Shown here: piece after piece, positions 30,293-47,634 of the stretch
Layout of the letters: the number at the start of each line of letters is the position of its first letter
Position numbering within the stretch: position 1 is the first letter of the stretch
Assembly: GCA_949152475.1 (NCBI GenBank)
Contig: OX424568.1
Location: 21,055,667-21,119,666 of the forward strand
Source: Terebella lapidaria
Lineage: Eukaryota > Annelida > Polychaeta > Terebellida > Terebellidae
DNA length: 64,000 nt
Direction: 5' to 3'
Position numbers and translations under genes: made by a program
The notes under the pieces: generated by a model
The model's database searches: none
What the model saw: the letters and a program-made list of their open reading frames with translations, nothing else
What the model was told of the DNA's origin: nothing

Positions 30293-30567
30293 GTAAACTT
30301 TAAAAGTTATATACATCTATGCACTCGTTATGCTGAACACCAGATTTATAAATGCCTTCGCTCATCAAAATTCATCTCGCCATCCAAACGATCAACATAA
30401 AATGTACATAGCTACCATTTAAAAGTGCACAGATATTTTTCTCGATTTTCGCCAGAACCGGTAAGTTGCAGATATTGTTCGAAACCGCTAAAACTGTTTG
30501 ACGCATGATCACTTGTAACAATCATTACCAAAAAATGAATAATTTAGACGAATAAAAGTCAATCGGC

Positions 30568-36559
<5,992 letters not shown>

Positions 36560-36962
36560 GTTGACAATAATACTTGATCAATCACGAAATTTATCAAAAT
36601 CTTGGTTTCCTTCTGTGTAATAATTAAAGTTCTGAGTGGCGCTTTAAACTTTTGTGTATTGTTTTGCAAACCAAGATATGGCGGGAAAAAACCACGTGAT
36701 TAGTTGGTGATGTTTAATCTCAAATCTGTCATGGACTAAGAGGAAAAATGTTTTTGCAACTGCCATTACATAATCAGATATTTCACACATTTATAAATTA
36801 TTGTTTATTCTAATTTCATCCAAGAAACTTGAATCGAATGGCCAGTTCTGATAACTAAATGATGCTAAATTTGTAGGTTTTGAGATTAAGTAATTTCGTA
36901 CGCATGCGCAGTTGACCAGCTGTCAATTATAAATTACTTCCGGTCGATTGGAAGATTGTAAA
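36560..36962. promoter_or_regulatory. Bidirectional MCM7 / DCUN1D promoter
   Basis: 403 bases separate the two divergent start codons, and no TATA box is evident for either. MCM-proximal: GGCGGGAAA at 36680-36688 (E2F consensus) and CACGTG at 36693-36698 (E-box). DCUN1D-proximal: CGCATGCGCA at 36901-36910 (NRF1-like) and ACTTCCGGT at 36936-36944 (ETS/GABP-like). MCM genes are established E2F targets. That these sites act here is inference. Confidence 0.7.
36680..36688. promoter_or_regulatory. E2F-type site upstream of MCM7
   Basis: GGCGGGAAA (TTTCCCGCC on the MCM7 strand), 121 bases before the MCM7 ATG and four bases from a CACGTG E-box. It matches the E2F consensus that drives S-phase transcription of MCM genes in other animals. 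Confidence 0.65.
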
Positions 36963-39900
36963 ATGGTAAAAGTCACAAAAGAAGTAGAAATTCCTTTTAA
37001 AATGTGTCTTCCATCGGTGACTGAGCTCTGAACGAGCCAGTGCAAGCTTCAGTAAAATGGGCCCGACAAATATCAGATATGAATTGCCTTTTTTACTGTT
37101 TCAACAGTCCTGTATTCATGTTGACAGTAACATCTTTTCAGTTTCTGCTTTCTCAGTTTTTACTGGATTTCATTATTCTTGAGACGTTGAACAGCTGTTG
37201 AACTGTTGAATCAGAAGTCACAGTGGCATTATCTCGGGCAGAAGCATGTCCAGGTTCACCTCAATTCATGCAATGAATAATGTTATAACTTTACTCTTGA
37301 GTATATCTAGAGCTTAGTGATACTCTGTCTATATATTTTTGCACTGACGTTTGCTTTGCTTGTTGACGTTCGTTGACTATACCCTGATTTTTCTAACTTG
37401 TTTACACCGGTTTTTGACGATATCTTTGCCGTGCTAAATCGTATCGATCTATAACTTAGCATAACTCACCTGGCAGTCAAACGGCAATTTTCTACCAAAT
37501 TTCAGACTTCTATCGCAATAATTGTAGGAGTTGGCAATCTACCCCAATGTTAAATTTCAGCCAAAAACGGGATCTCTAGAACACAATGAAACGTTCCATT
37601 GAATTTACCTATCTCTTGCCACAGTGTTAAGAGATAGCATGCTGTCAAATCGCCAATTTTCAAAGTGTGATAAAGCTACTTCAAATTTCTTCTCAATGGA
37701 TGTGATATTTTTTTATCGTTCCCTGAGGGGATTTTCTTTGCTTTGGCAGTGATTACAGATGGTTCCTCAGTGCTGTTGAGCCGGCCGCGAGGAAGTTTCT
37801 TCATTCAATGGGGAGGATAGGAAACGTTTCATTGTGTAGAATCTGAGCATATTCGAGGATTTGATCCTGTTTACATCCATCAGGAATCCATGTATTGTTG
37901 TAATTTTAGACCAGAAGACACATTGGGGTGTATTCTACACAAACACGTTGATTTCAAAAGATTGCACCACTACAAAACCGAGCAAATGCACAAAATTGTG
38001 TGCGGACCCAGAAATTAAATGACAGGGCTAAATTCAACATTGGTGTAGATTGCCAACTTTTTCAATTTTTGCGATAGATGTCTGAAATTTTGTAGAAAAT
38101 TGCCGTTCGTCTTCCAGGTGAAGTATGCCAAGTTATAGACTGATGCAAGTTAGCATCGCAAAAATATCAGCGAAAAACAGTGTAAACGAGTTAGAAAAAT
38201 CAGAGTATAGTCGATTTGGCACAGTCTAACGTTTTCTCATACGTCCCATCACATTATCTATCATTCTATGCCCTACCAATAGCATTGAGGCACCATACAT
38301 AAAAAACACTAACAAAAAAAAATAGTCTCGGGCATCCATAAAAATTTACTCGCTATCATCGACAAAATTATGAAAAATATTTATATATGGGCAGGTCAAA
38401 ATTCAGAAACTCAGCTGTAGTCCTGACACTCCCATAACAACCTTTGAGCCAAGAGTTGGGACATTTCATAGTGTTTGGAGGCGCGCTACTCACTTACATG
38501 CTCGTGTACATTATTTGAGAAATGTCCACCTACATGTAACCGTGATCATTCCAAACGAAGGTACATCTTCTGAAGGGAACACACGTAGGGTAATGTCTAG
38601 CACTATTCATGGGCAGTTATTGTTATTAGGCTGAAGTAGGTAATGTCTGAACTAGTTAATGTCTGAACTAGGTAATGTCCCAGTGGTCCCACTATTAGCA
38701 ATTATGGGCACAACCGATCAGCACCTCCCTTACCTCATGAGACCAGTTTTCAATCAATCACAGCTGTTATCTGATTTATAAGAGCTGCCAAGAAATGATG
38801 CGCATGGATCAACTCCTCTGGATTAGAAGACCTGACTTGCGCATTCAAATATGTTCATGCACTGGCAGATAATCCATTCATATTACAGAATTTGACACAA
38901 GCTACCAATTTTGGCGGTCTGACCATAAAATCAATATTACTCCACTGTACTAGTAGTATATAAACTCCATTGTACATATACTAGTAGATGATTTAATTAT
39001 ACTGCATTTTGTTCCGCAGCACAAACTGAAATCCTCGCAGCGGGATAAGGTGAGACAGTTCATCACCTTCACGCAGTCCACCGAGAAAACGGCCATCAAC
39101 TGCCTAGGTCACCATGAGTGGAAGTTAGACATCGCCGTAGACATGTTTTTCCAGTGTCCGGATCGTTACATCAAAGATCCTAAAAGCGCACTCGATCGAA
39201 AACGGGTGGAACAGCTTTTCAACAAATACAAAGGTGGGTTTGACTGGAACCATACATTCGAATGTCATAAGGTACTATTGTTTAACTTGTGTTTTATAAA
39301 AAATACGATCCATTGGAAGACTGTCTGATATTTAGGACATTAAACTCATGATGTGTTCGTGTGGGTGATCTTTGAATCAAACTTTTATCGTATTATCCTG
39401 TACTATTCCATCAGATCCACATGAAGAGGACAAGATAACGGCAGATGGGATGGTGCGTTTTTTGAGCGACCTGTCTTTGTCACCAGAAAGCCGAGTCGTT
39501 CTGATTCTTGCCTGGAAGCTCAAGGCCGCTGTACAGTGCGAGTTCACTCGAGAAGAATTTGTGTCTGGTCTCCTTGACCTTGGGTGAGCCTGATCAGAAT
39601 TTCCGTAAACTTTGCACGAATCCAAAGATACTAGTAACACAAAATACAATGTATTTAAGTTAAAATATGTTGCCATATTTGACTCGAGGTCTTGAAACTT
39701 TGGTAGTATTCTTGCAATATCAATAAAATGAGTATGTTGGTGTTGATTCAGTTCAGTTTATGGAAAAAATGTGTTCGATTTTTCAGAGTTGACTCCATTG
39801 AGAAGTTGAAAGGAAGATGTGCAAGTTTAGAACAAGAAATCCGAGACCCAAATAGATTCAAAGACTTCTATCAATTCACTTTCAATTATGCGAAGAACCC

Positions 39901-42608
39901 TGGGCAAAAAGGACTTGGTATGTAATAGTGATTCAATTTACCTGTACAATGGAAATTTTTCCAATAGTTTATATCCACATGCTTATAAAGATATTTTATA
40001 TATTTCTTTCAGACTTAGAAATGGCCGTAGCGTATTGGAAAATAGTTTTGCATGACAGATTCAAGTTCTTAGATCTTTGGTGTCAATTCCTTTTGGTGGG
40101 TACACATTAAAGTTTGTTATTTTCAAGACGTACGTGTCCTGTAGCTGCACAGTCAAAGCTTCATTAAATACTGCAATGAATTCTGATGAGAAATTCATGT
40201 CTTCAATACTAAGAATTGTGGTGTAAAATTTCATCTGGGATCATATTTGTGAACTCGTATCATGATTCCTGTCATTTCGATTGTAGAGCATAATGTTTTA
40301 TCAAAACAGGAGCACCACAAGCGGTCAATCCCGAAGGACACGTGGAATCTGCTTCTGGACTTCAGCAATATGATATCTGAAGATATGACCAACTATGACG
40401 AAGATGGTATGATATTTATGGCTGGAGATTTTGAAAGTTGTGTAGCTTGAATGCTATGCACATTTACATGAAAGAGAACCAAGTTATGTGAAGAAATATT
40501 CGAATAAATTAATTTCGTTGGAGTATACTGGGTTCATGATTGATTCGAGAGGTTGGCAATCATATCACCTCTTCACATGTTTCATCTCAATCTAAGATTA
40601 TATTCACTTGTGGCATCTCAAGTTTGCCAGTTTCCTAATTAGGGCGAAATGCCCTTATGGTTTTGTCTGGTTTTTTTTTTTTTTTTTTTTTTCTTCTTTT
40701 TTTTTACTTTCCGTCGTTTTGGTTTCCGATCAATAACTCGGGAACGCCTGAACGGATCTTGTCCAAATTTACACCACTGGTCAGAAATATTACATGGAAG
40801 ACCCCTATTGTTTTGGAGGCCGCTCCGGGGTCCGTGAGGTCCGTGAGGATGAAATCAAGGTTGATTTTGAGACTTGGTTTCCGATCGATAACTCAAAAAG
40901 TATTCATGCAATGGCAAGTATTCTCTGCATGGGAGTTCATATACCACCAAGGAAGAACCCTATTGATTTTGGGATCACTCCGTCGAACGACCTTTGACCT
41001 AGAGCTCGGAAGAATTTTTGCTGATTCATCCTTGAGGCTTTCTTGCATATCTCGGAAACGGTATGTCGTAGAGCGAAACGGAGCTCAATTTCGGCCTCCT
41101 GGCACTAGACAAACTAGTCTAGTGTGTATCTTGGGTCAAAACGACCCCTGGTGTCGATTTTTTTTTTCGCCGACTCGGCACTTCCTGTTTGGCCATATCT
41201 CGGAAACGGTATGTCGTAGAGCGAAACGGAGCTCAATTTCGGCCTCCTGGCACTAGACAAACTAGTCTAGGGGGTATCTTGGGTCGAAACGACCCCTGGT
41301 GTCGATTTTTTTTTTCGCCGACTCGGCACTTCCTGTTTGGCCGTATCTCGGAAACGGTGCGTCGTAGAGCGAAACGGAGCTCAATTTCGGCCTCCTGGAA
41401 CTAGACAAACTAGTCTAGTGTGTATCTTCGGTCGAGACAACCCCTGGTGTCGAATTTTTTTTTCGCCGACTCGGCACTTCCTGTTTGGCCGTATCTCGGA
41501 AACGGTGCGTCGTAGAGCGAAACGGAGCTCAATTTCGGCCTTTTGGCCCTAGACAAACTAGTCTGGTGTGTATCTGGGGTCGAGACGACCCCTGGTGTCG
41601 AATTTTTTTTTCGCCGACTCGGCACTTCCTGTTTGGCCGTATCTCGGAAACGGTGCGTCGTAGAGAGAAACGGAGCTCAATTTCGGCCTCCTGGCACTAG
41701 ACAAACTAGTCTAGGGGGTATCTTGGGTCGAAACGACCCCTGGTGTCGATTTTTTTTTTCGCCGACTCGGCACTTCCCGTTTGGCCGTATCTCGGAAACG
41801 GTGCGTCGTAGAGCGAAACGGAGCTCAATTTCGGCCTCCTGGCACTAGACAAACTAGTCTAGTGTGTATCTTCGGTCGAGACGACCCCTGGTGTCGAATT
41901 TTTTTTCGCCGACTCGGCACTTCCTGTTTGGCCGTATCTCGGAAACGGTGCGTCGTAGAGCGAAACGGAGCTCAATTTCGGCTTTTTGGCCCTAGACAAA
42001 CTAGTGTGGTGTGTATCTTGGGTCGAGACGACCCCTGGTGTCGAATTTTTGTTTCGCCGACTTGGCACTTCCTGTTTGGCCGTATCTCGGAAATGGTGCG
42101 TCGTAGAGCGAAACGGAGCTCAATTCCGGCCTCCTGGCACTAGACTAACTAGTCTAGAGGGTATCTTGCGTCGAGACGACTTCTGGTGTCGAATTTTTTT
42201 TTGCCGACTCAGCACTTCCTGTTTGCCATATCTCAGAAACGGTCCGTCGTAGAGCGAAACGCAAAAATGCGTAAGGACGGGGTATGTCACTTAAACTTTG
42301 ACCATGGACAGATTCAGAGTCATTATGGTTCTACGCGGTCTCTCAGGTAAATGTTAGGTAGGAATAGAACTCACAGGAAATGCCCCAAGGCATCTTCAGG
42401 CCTTGACGTCTAGTTTTAAATGAACATTTTCATGTACGCAAGTGTGACAAAATTGACCAAATTTTTTGCACCGTTTACAATATTCTTGTGACATTGGAAA
42501 CAAAAATAACAATTGTATAATGTTTTGACAGGTGCTTGGCCCGTGTTGTTGGACGATTTCGTGGAATTCGCTAGGCCAATGATACAAGCTCGGAGTACCG
42601 TTGTATAG
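36963..42608 (+). CDS. DCUN1D1: DCN1-like protein (DCUN1D1/2 type), 7 coding exons
   Basis: Cofactor that helps load NEDD8 onto cullins (with UBE2M and RBX1), mainly nuclear and cytosolic. Coding exons: 36963-36965 (ATG only), 39020-39233, 39415-39583, 39787-39917, 40013-40095, 40310-40406, 42532-42608, joining in phase to 257 aa (vertebrate DCUN1D1 about 259). The N-terminus [15 protein letters not shown] is exactly the family start, and a UBA-like domain covers residues 8-45. The PONY/DCUN1 domain follows with [55 protein letters not shown] and the C-terminal [15 protein letters not shown], whose acidic patch contacts the cullin. It lacks the long N-terminal extensions of DCUN1D3-5. The last intron (40407-42531) hosts a repeat-bearing element. 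Assignment to DCUN1D1 rather than 2 is not possible; it may be their single ancestor. Confidence 0.92.
37376..38211. mobile_element. TIR element (MITE) copy 1, in DCUN1D intron 1
   Basis: Starts ACTATACCCTGATTTTTC and ends GAAAAATCAGAGTATAGT. The inverted arms continue for about 200 bases with good similarity (for example AACGGCAATTTTCTACC and its complement). A second copy lies at 43888-44461 in the opposite orientation. This copy contains a further insertion at 37581-37836. Confidence 0.85.
37581..37836. mobile_element. Small MITE nested in copy 1
   Basis: Begins ACACAATGAAACGTT and ends AACGTTTCATTGTG, flanked by TAGA at 37577-37580 and 37837-37840. The sister copy at 43888-44461 (reverse-complemented) has one CGAGA-type site here and no insert. 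Confidence 0.82.
38638..38683. repeat. Short tandem repeat TAATGTCTGAACTAGG
   Basis: About three imperfect copies of a 16-17-bp unit within DCUN1D intron 1. Confidence 0.7.
40641..42413 (+). mobile_element. Tandem-core element, family 1, copy 1 (in DCUN1D intron 6)
   Basis: Head: AGGGCGAAATGCCCTTATGG (hairpin GGGC...GCCC), then TTTTGTC and a 30-base T-rich tract. A core of 148-bp repeats fills about 41040-42262. The tail AAGGCATCTTCAGGCCTTGA leads to GTCTAG at 42413. Head and tail match copies at 47635-48892 and 61322-61828, and the head also matches 58459. Tandem-repeat cores, a 3' hairpin and a CTAG end resemble Helentron-associated INE / DINE-1 / bivalve pearl elements. That link is inference. 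Confidence 0.8.
41040..42262. repeat. 148-bp tandem array, about 8 units
   Basis: The phrase TATCTCGGAAACGGTGCGTC recurs every 147-148 bases from about 41048 to 42232. Each unit has a small palindrome CTAGAC-AAACTA-GTCTAG and a T-tract followed by CGCCGACTCGGCACTTCC. Because 148 is not a multiple of three, overlapping frames of about 71 codons appear in every unit; they are not genes. Confidence 0.92.
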
Positions 42609-43512
42609 CACAAGTAAAAACCTGTTAGAGACACTAATGTGCGCTTGTGACAATACACTGGAATATTACCATGGTTACCAGTTTGTGCACAGCAGCATGG
42701 GATTACCCCCCTGGATGTGGTTACTCGTGGTTGCCATGGCAACTGTGTGAAGGGGTGTGTTTGGGGAGATCAGCAGGGATACATTAGAAACCAGCGGGTG
42801 CGTCGTCGTGCTGCCATCTTGTGGGCATTGACAGAACTACATGGATATAACCTCAGCGTGATCGATCGTCGTACGACTCAACAGGAAAATATTGTTGTTT
42901 TTCGTGAAGGTGATATTTTTCGTAATGTGGGTTCATGACATCACACCTACAGGATGTGTGCCAATGTTTTCAATGATAAAATTCGGATGTTTTCAGTGTC
43001 AGTTTGAAATTCTCTCCAATATTTATACAATGTGTAATAATTCAAGCACATCGAAGATCTGGTCCAAGAAATGATTACCTGGGATTGTAGAATTTGTTTT
43101 TATTGGTATAGGGTTTTTTTTGGAAATATCCTTTGCTCGTCAGATGAAGAATGTAATACCCTCGGAGTTATGCCTTGTTAGTGTTCACAGTTTATCATTT
43201 GTCAAATTCCTGATATCTCTTCACTCGACCAACATATAAAATCTCATTTGAATTGTCGTATTTACTCGAATTTCAATTCTACAAACAATTTTTGATATCC
43301 TTTCCTTCTTTTGCTCAGTCTGTTGGTGTAAAGCCATTTTGAATATCGAGTGCTGTTTAGCTATTCATAATTGTTTAACTGAACGAATTTCTGCTGGTTT
43401 TCCCCCGAAAAAAAAAAGGTAGCCCAATTTGTAAAACTTGTATATAAACATGTACATATGATGTTTTTTGGATTGTGTATATTGATATACAGTACAATGT
43501 AACTTTAATAAA
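42609..43512 (+). other. Probable DCUN1D 3' UTR
   Basis: No coding signal. AATAAA at 43507-43512 is the first good polyadenylation hexamer with an AT-rich context after the stop, giving a 3' UTR of about 0.9 kb. An earlier end is possible. Confidence 0.5.
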
Positions 43513-43887
43513 AGAATGATTTCTCGACTGAAATTTCAGTTCATTCGTGAAAATGTTTCTTTGGTTTACTCAACCACATATTTACAACTACTTTTAGGGA
43601 CCTCTAAGTAGGAATTTGTTGGCACATACTTTTGTTCAGTCTTTTGCCATGAAGTAATCCATATAGTTCTACCAACTTCTCTCAAGCGATGTGTTCCTAT
43701 GTTATACCATGTTATTCTATTGTATCATGTCATATTAAGGTCCATAGATATGAACTGAGGAGACTGGCTTAGATCAAAGGCAAATTCTGCAAGGAATGAT
43801 TTCCTTTATCCAAACATATGACTTGCTATATACTGCATACCATAAACTCAAGTTTGTTTCCCCCTTTCCTATATCAAACCAATGATG
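43513..43887. other. Non-coding, nothing recognised
   Basis: Spacer between the DCUN1D 3' end and the following MITE. Confidence 0.4.
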
Positions 43888-44461
43888 CTATATTCTGATT
43901 TTTCTAACTGGTTTCACTGTTTTTCGCTGATACTTTTGCGATGCTGAATGTTATCGTTCTATAACTTGGCATACTTCACCTGGGAGTCAAACGGCAATTA
44001 TTTACCGAATTTCAGACTTCTACCACGAAAATTAAAAAAGTTGGCAATCTACCCCAATGTTAAATTTAGCCCTATCATTTAATCTCTGGGTCCGCACACA
44101 ATTTTGTGCTTTTGCTCGGTTATGTAGTGGTGCAATCTTTTGAAATCATTATGTTTGTGTAGAATGCACCCCAATGTGTCATCTGGTCTAAAATTACAAT
44201 AAAACATCGATTCCTGATGGATGTAATTAGGATCAAATCCTCGAATATGCTCAAATTCTCGAGATCCCGTTTTTGGCTGAAATTTAACATTGGGGCAGAT
44301 TGCCAACTTCTTTAATTACTGCGATAGAAGTCTGAAATTCGGTAGGAAATTGCCGTTTGACTCCCAGGTGAGGTATGCCACGTTATAGAACAATACGATT
44401 CAGCACCGCAAAGATATCGTCAAAAACCGGTGTAAACAAGTTAGAAAAATCAGAGTATAGT
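43888..44461. mobile_element. TIR element (MITE) copy 2
   Basis: Starts CTATATTCTGATTTTTCTAA and ends AGAAAAATCAGAGTATAGT, with inverted arms of about 200 bases. It is the same family as 37376-38211 but inverted: its middle (TTTGCTCGGTTATGTAGTGG) is the complement of the middle of copy 1. It lacks the nested insert. Confidence 0.85.
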
Positions 44462-46639
44462 CATAGTGAAGCTGTGCCACATGCTGCATGCCACCCCAGA
44501 CTCGGGGGCCATGATGATTTGAGGAGATCTTTAATCAATTCTTGGATAGACCATAGTTCCACAAGCTGCCCCAGACATTGTGAATATGATCATTTTGGTC
44601 GAAGACTACCAATACCTGTTACGATGTAGGGCACCTTGAGTTATTGTGGTATGCCATTGCAATACTTAACAGTGTATGTAGGTATTAACCACACTAAAAC
44701 TACAAAATTGTCTGTTGAAAAAATGTTCTCAGAGTTTGCTCATGGTGTAAGTATCCATGGTACAATAGCCCCTACACTACAGTGTGCAGTTCACCCGAGT
44801 TCAATTAGGTCAACTCCATCCAAGTGCCTCAGAGGTACTTTGCATTTGGCAACCATCGATACAACAGGGAATTCGTGGCAGGGAAGTTTCTCTAGATTTT
44901 TTTTGAGATAGATAAATCTCCTCACTACATCATGAAACGTGTTCATTTCCACTTTGTGCCTGATGTGGAACTGCACGATTGTTTCCTTAGCTGCAGAGCT
45001 GTGCCTTGCGCTGTAGATCGAGGAGTAGGGCTAATACTGCTGATCGAGGAGTAAGGTTTCTCGTGATTCTGAGAAGACAAACTGAAAGCACCATTTTTCA
45101 GATGTGAGATCTACTGATTCTTCGGATCGAGAATAGATTCACTGATTGACAGGTGTCCTTTCTTCAGACTAGTGTTGCACACAGATTTGTCGCAACAAGC
45201 ATTGTCTGCTTGTGAGCTCATGGGTCCCTCTATTGTCATCCCCATTGCAGCTCCTATCGCAAACATTAAGTCGCATTAGAAGGACGTGTCTGTTGGTGAA
45301 AAGCAACGTGGGGAAATCAGGTTACCGTCTGACAACCTAGACTGGATCTACCAGACTACCATACATATATATCCTAGGCTCCAGTGGATGACTACCGTAG
45401 CTGCGAAGTGAACCAAGTTCATCTTTGTCAGTCTACTGTCCAGGGTGACCATGACCATGACTCCCGTGATTGTGATCTAGACCACGGACCCCCAGCGCTT
45501 TTCATCTCAGAGTTAGGCTGTATTTACCTTGGGGACTGGGACAACTCTATATACCATGAGGACCATATAAGTCGTAATGACCACGGTAACTGTGACGAAG
45601 ATGGCCATTGTGGTGACAGAGCCCCTATCAGAGGTGAACAAAGCAATTATTTGATCGTAGTGACCGAACTAGTTGGTTAGACTGAAGCGTGGATTCAGTC
45701 TATTAACCTCAAGCTGATGTCTTTGACTGCTCAAAATAGAAATTGCGAACAGTCCGTCTAGAGTCAGGGGAGCTTCCACTGACAAAGCATCATTATGTGG
45801 CTAGCCCTACGGATGCACTAAATTCAGGATAAGAAAAGGCTGAATCCCAAACCGACGCTGAGTCCTCTGAAGTTCGAATATGTGTGCAGAGTTTTTTTTT
45901 CAGACCTCAACCCCAAGCCTTTGGTCAAGGAGCACTAGGCCTACTACATTTCTTGTGGATGAAATCTTATCTTTGCAGCATTCCCTCGTCCATCCGAGGG
46001 CATCACCAGTTTCCTTACCTTAGTGGAGAATATCACTCCATCCAGCAAGGACCCGTTAGTCTGGGGATGTTGTTCTATCCTTCCAAGGGGCTGTGCTCCA
46101 CTACCACTTATAAGATCAGACTAACGCTGTGGAGTCAGTGATGAACATAGAAATCTGGTCTAACATCCATAGACTCCAACTCGTGACATTACTGTTTTTC
46201 TGGGCTGGTACCCTTTTCGTGCCGAAATGTTCACCAATATCCGCAATGGACGCTGCAACTTAATGATAAGGTTTCACACTACTCTCAGAAGGTCGCAAAG
46301 AGCGGCATACAGTTTCCAGTTGCTGGCCTCATTAAGTTATGATAAGTCTGTAAGTCAGATACTGAAATGGAGAGGGCCAACGTATTTCACTTCGTCAGGC
46401 ACCATCATAAGAGAAGTCCATTCTTAGCATGCAGAGGCATTGCAGTCCAAGCCGATATCCACCTCTGTCCTTGGTGTCAACTATGACCCAGAGGTGTGAG
46501 CAGACTTTTTGTTTCTTTTGAATTACACAGCCTCATCAGTTTGAGCAGCCAAAGGAGAACCATCAGAACAGTCCATTAGTCGAGGTGGGTACTTCCAACC
46601 CAAACCCCCAGTGCTAATGCAGCAACCAAAGTTCAGCTC
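44462..46639. other. Probably decayed repetitive DNA, unidentified
   Basis: Several short open stretches, including a His/Asp-rich one (45384-45680), show no recognisable domain. The part next to the RT relic may be the upstream portion of the same dead retroelement. Confidence 0.3.
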
Positions 46640-47030
46640 TTGGAGAGGCAGCATTGGGCCGTGGTTCCTCCCTCAGCACCAAGGAGACCTGTCACTCTTT
46701 TGATATTGATCCTATGCAGGGGTTACAGGCTCCTGTTACGACAGATGCTTTTCTTCTTCTTTGCTCTAATAGATTTCACATCCTAGTGCATTCCAGCATC
46801 CGAGAAATGCCATGTTGTCGATCACCGTATCTCCAATGGATTGGAGGAAGAAGCCACCAAGTAGGCCCCACAATTGTCTTCTGGTTATGGCAGGTATCTC
46901 AACCATTTTGTGGTTCACAAACTCTTCTTTGCGAAGGCAGCTGGATGACGAAAATAGATATCAAGGATGTAAACCTGAGCATGGACATAGACAAAGTGTT
47001 GTTTCTGGTTTGTCCCAAAGTGGCCGGTTG
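46640..47030 (+). pseudogene. Decayed reverse transcriptase fragment, DIRS-like
   Basis: Across two frames the plus strand reads RYLNHFVVHKLFFAK and then GSWMTKIDIKDVNLSMDIDKVLFLV (about 46880-47010). This parallels the LNxFVxxxxF...GDWMxKIDLKDAY block of DIRS-type RTs, with the Ala-Tyr after KD lost. Flanking frames are broken. It is too short for certain placement. Confidence 0.5.
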
Positions 47031-47159
47031 ACAATGTTCACATGGATTGCTACAGTGTTTCCCTGTCAGAGTCCTAGTGTTAACCCTGCAGATCCTGCAT
47101 CCCCTGAATCGCATGATGTCACCCAAAAAGATTGTTCCAGGTTCCTGAACAGGAACCCA

Positions 47160-47312
47160 CTTGGGTGAGAAGTTTCTCACCGAAGTGAAAAAGTTCTACA
47201 TGTACCTTACTAAGAAAGTTCTCACCAAGATGAAAAGTTTCCACCGGGTGAAAATGTTCTCTCCAGGGTGAGAAAGTTCTCATCCAGGCGAAAATTCCTA
47301 CCGAGGTGAAAA
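47160..47312. repeat. Short degenerate GTGAGAAAGTTCTCACC repeats
   Basis: About six imperfect, partly self-complementary units of 20-27 bp. Confidence 0.6.
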
Positions 47313-47634
47313 CTGAATGGGGTTTAAAGCAAACATGATGGTGGGTTCTCTCCTCAGGAGCAGTCCTGTTTCAATGGATTGGTCACTGAAATGTTAGGCT
47401 TACTGCCAAGGGTTGCGCTTATTGGGCCAGCCGCATTTCAACCTCTTTCTGACCTTCCAGAATCATGCATGAGTGGTCCATGCCCTCATCCTTGAGTCGG
47501 GCAAAACCACAGTGAAGCAGTTGTCTACCGGACAAGCTTTTGTGCAGAATTTTTGCAGCCGCATTACTTGTGTATTCCTTCAATGAGCACCTCATTTTCT
47601 TTGCCATTTCCTTTGCATAATGTGGTCCTAATTC

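Noticed and set aside
41040-42262. Series of overlapping ~71-codon ORFs with repeated peptides ([18 protein letters not shown] and similar)
   Set aside because: They arise from a 148-bp tandem repeat that shifts frame each unit. There is no conserved start context, and the same peptides recur in all frames.
45384-45680. His/Asp-rich ORF of 98 codons
   Set aside because: Driven by GACCATGAC-type repeats. No splice or start context, no recognised domain, and it sits in decayed repeat DNA.
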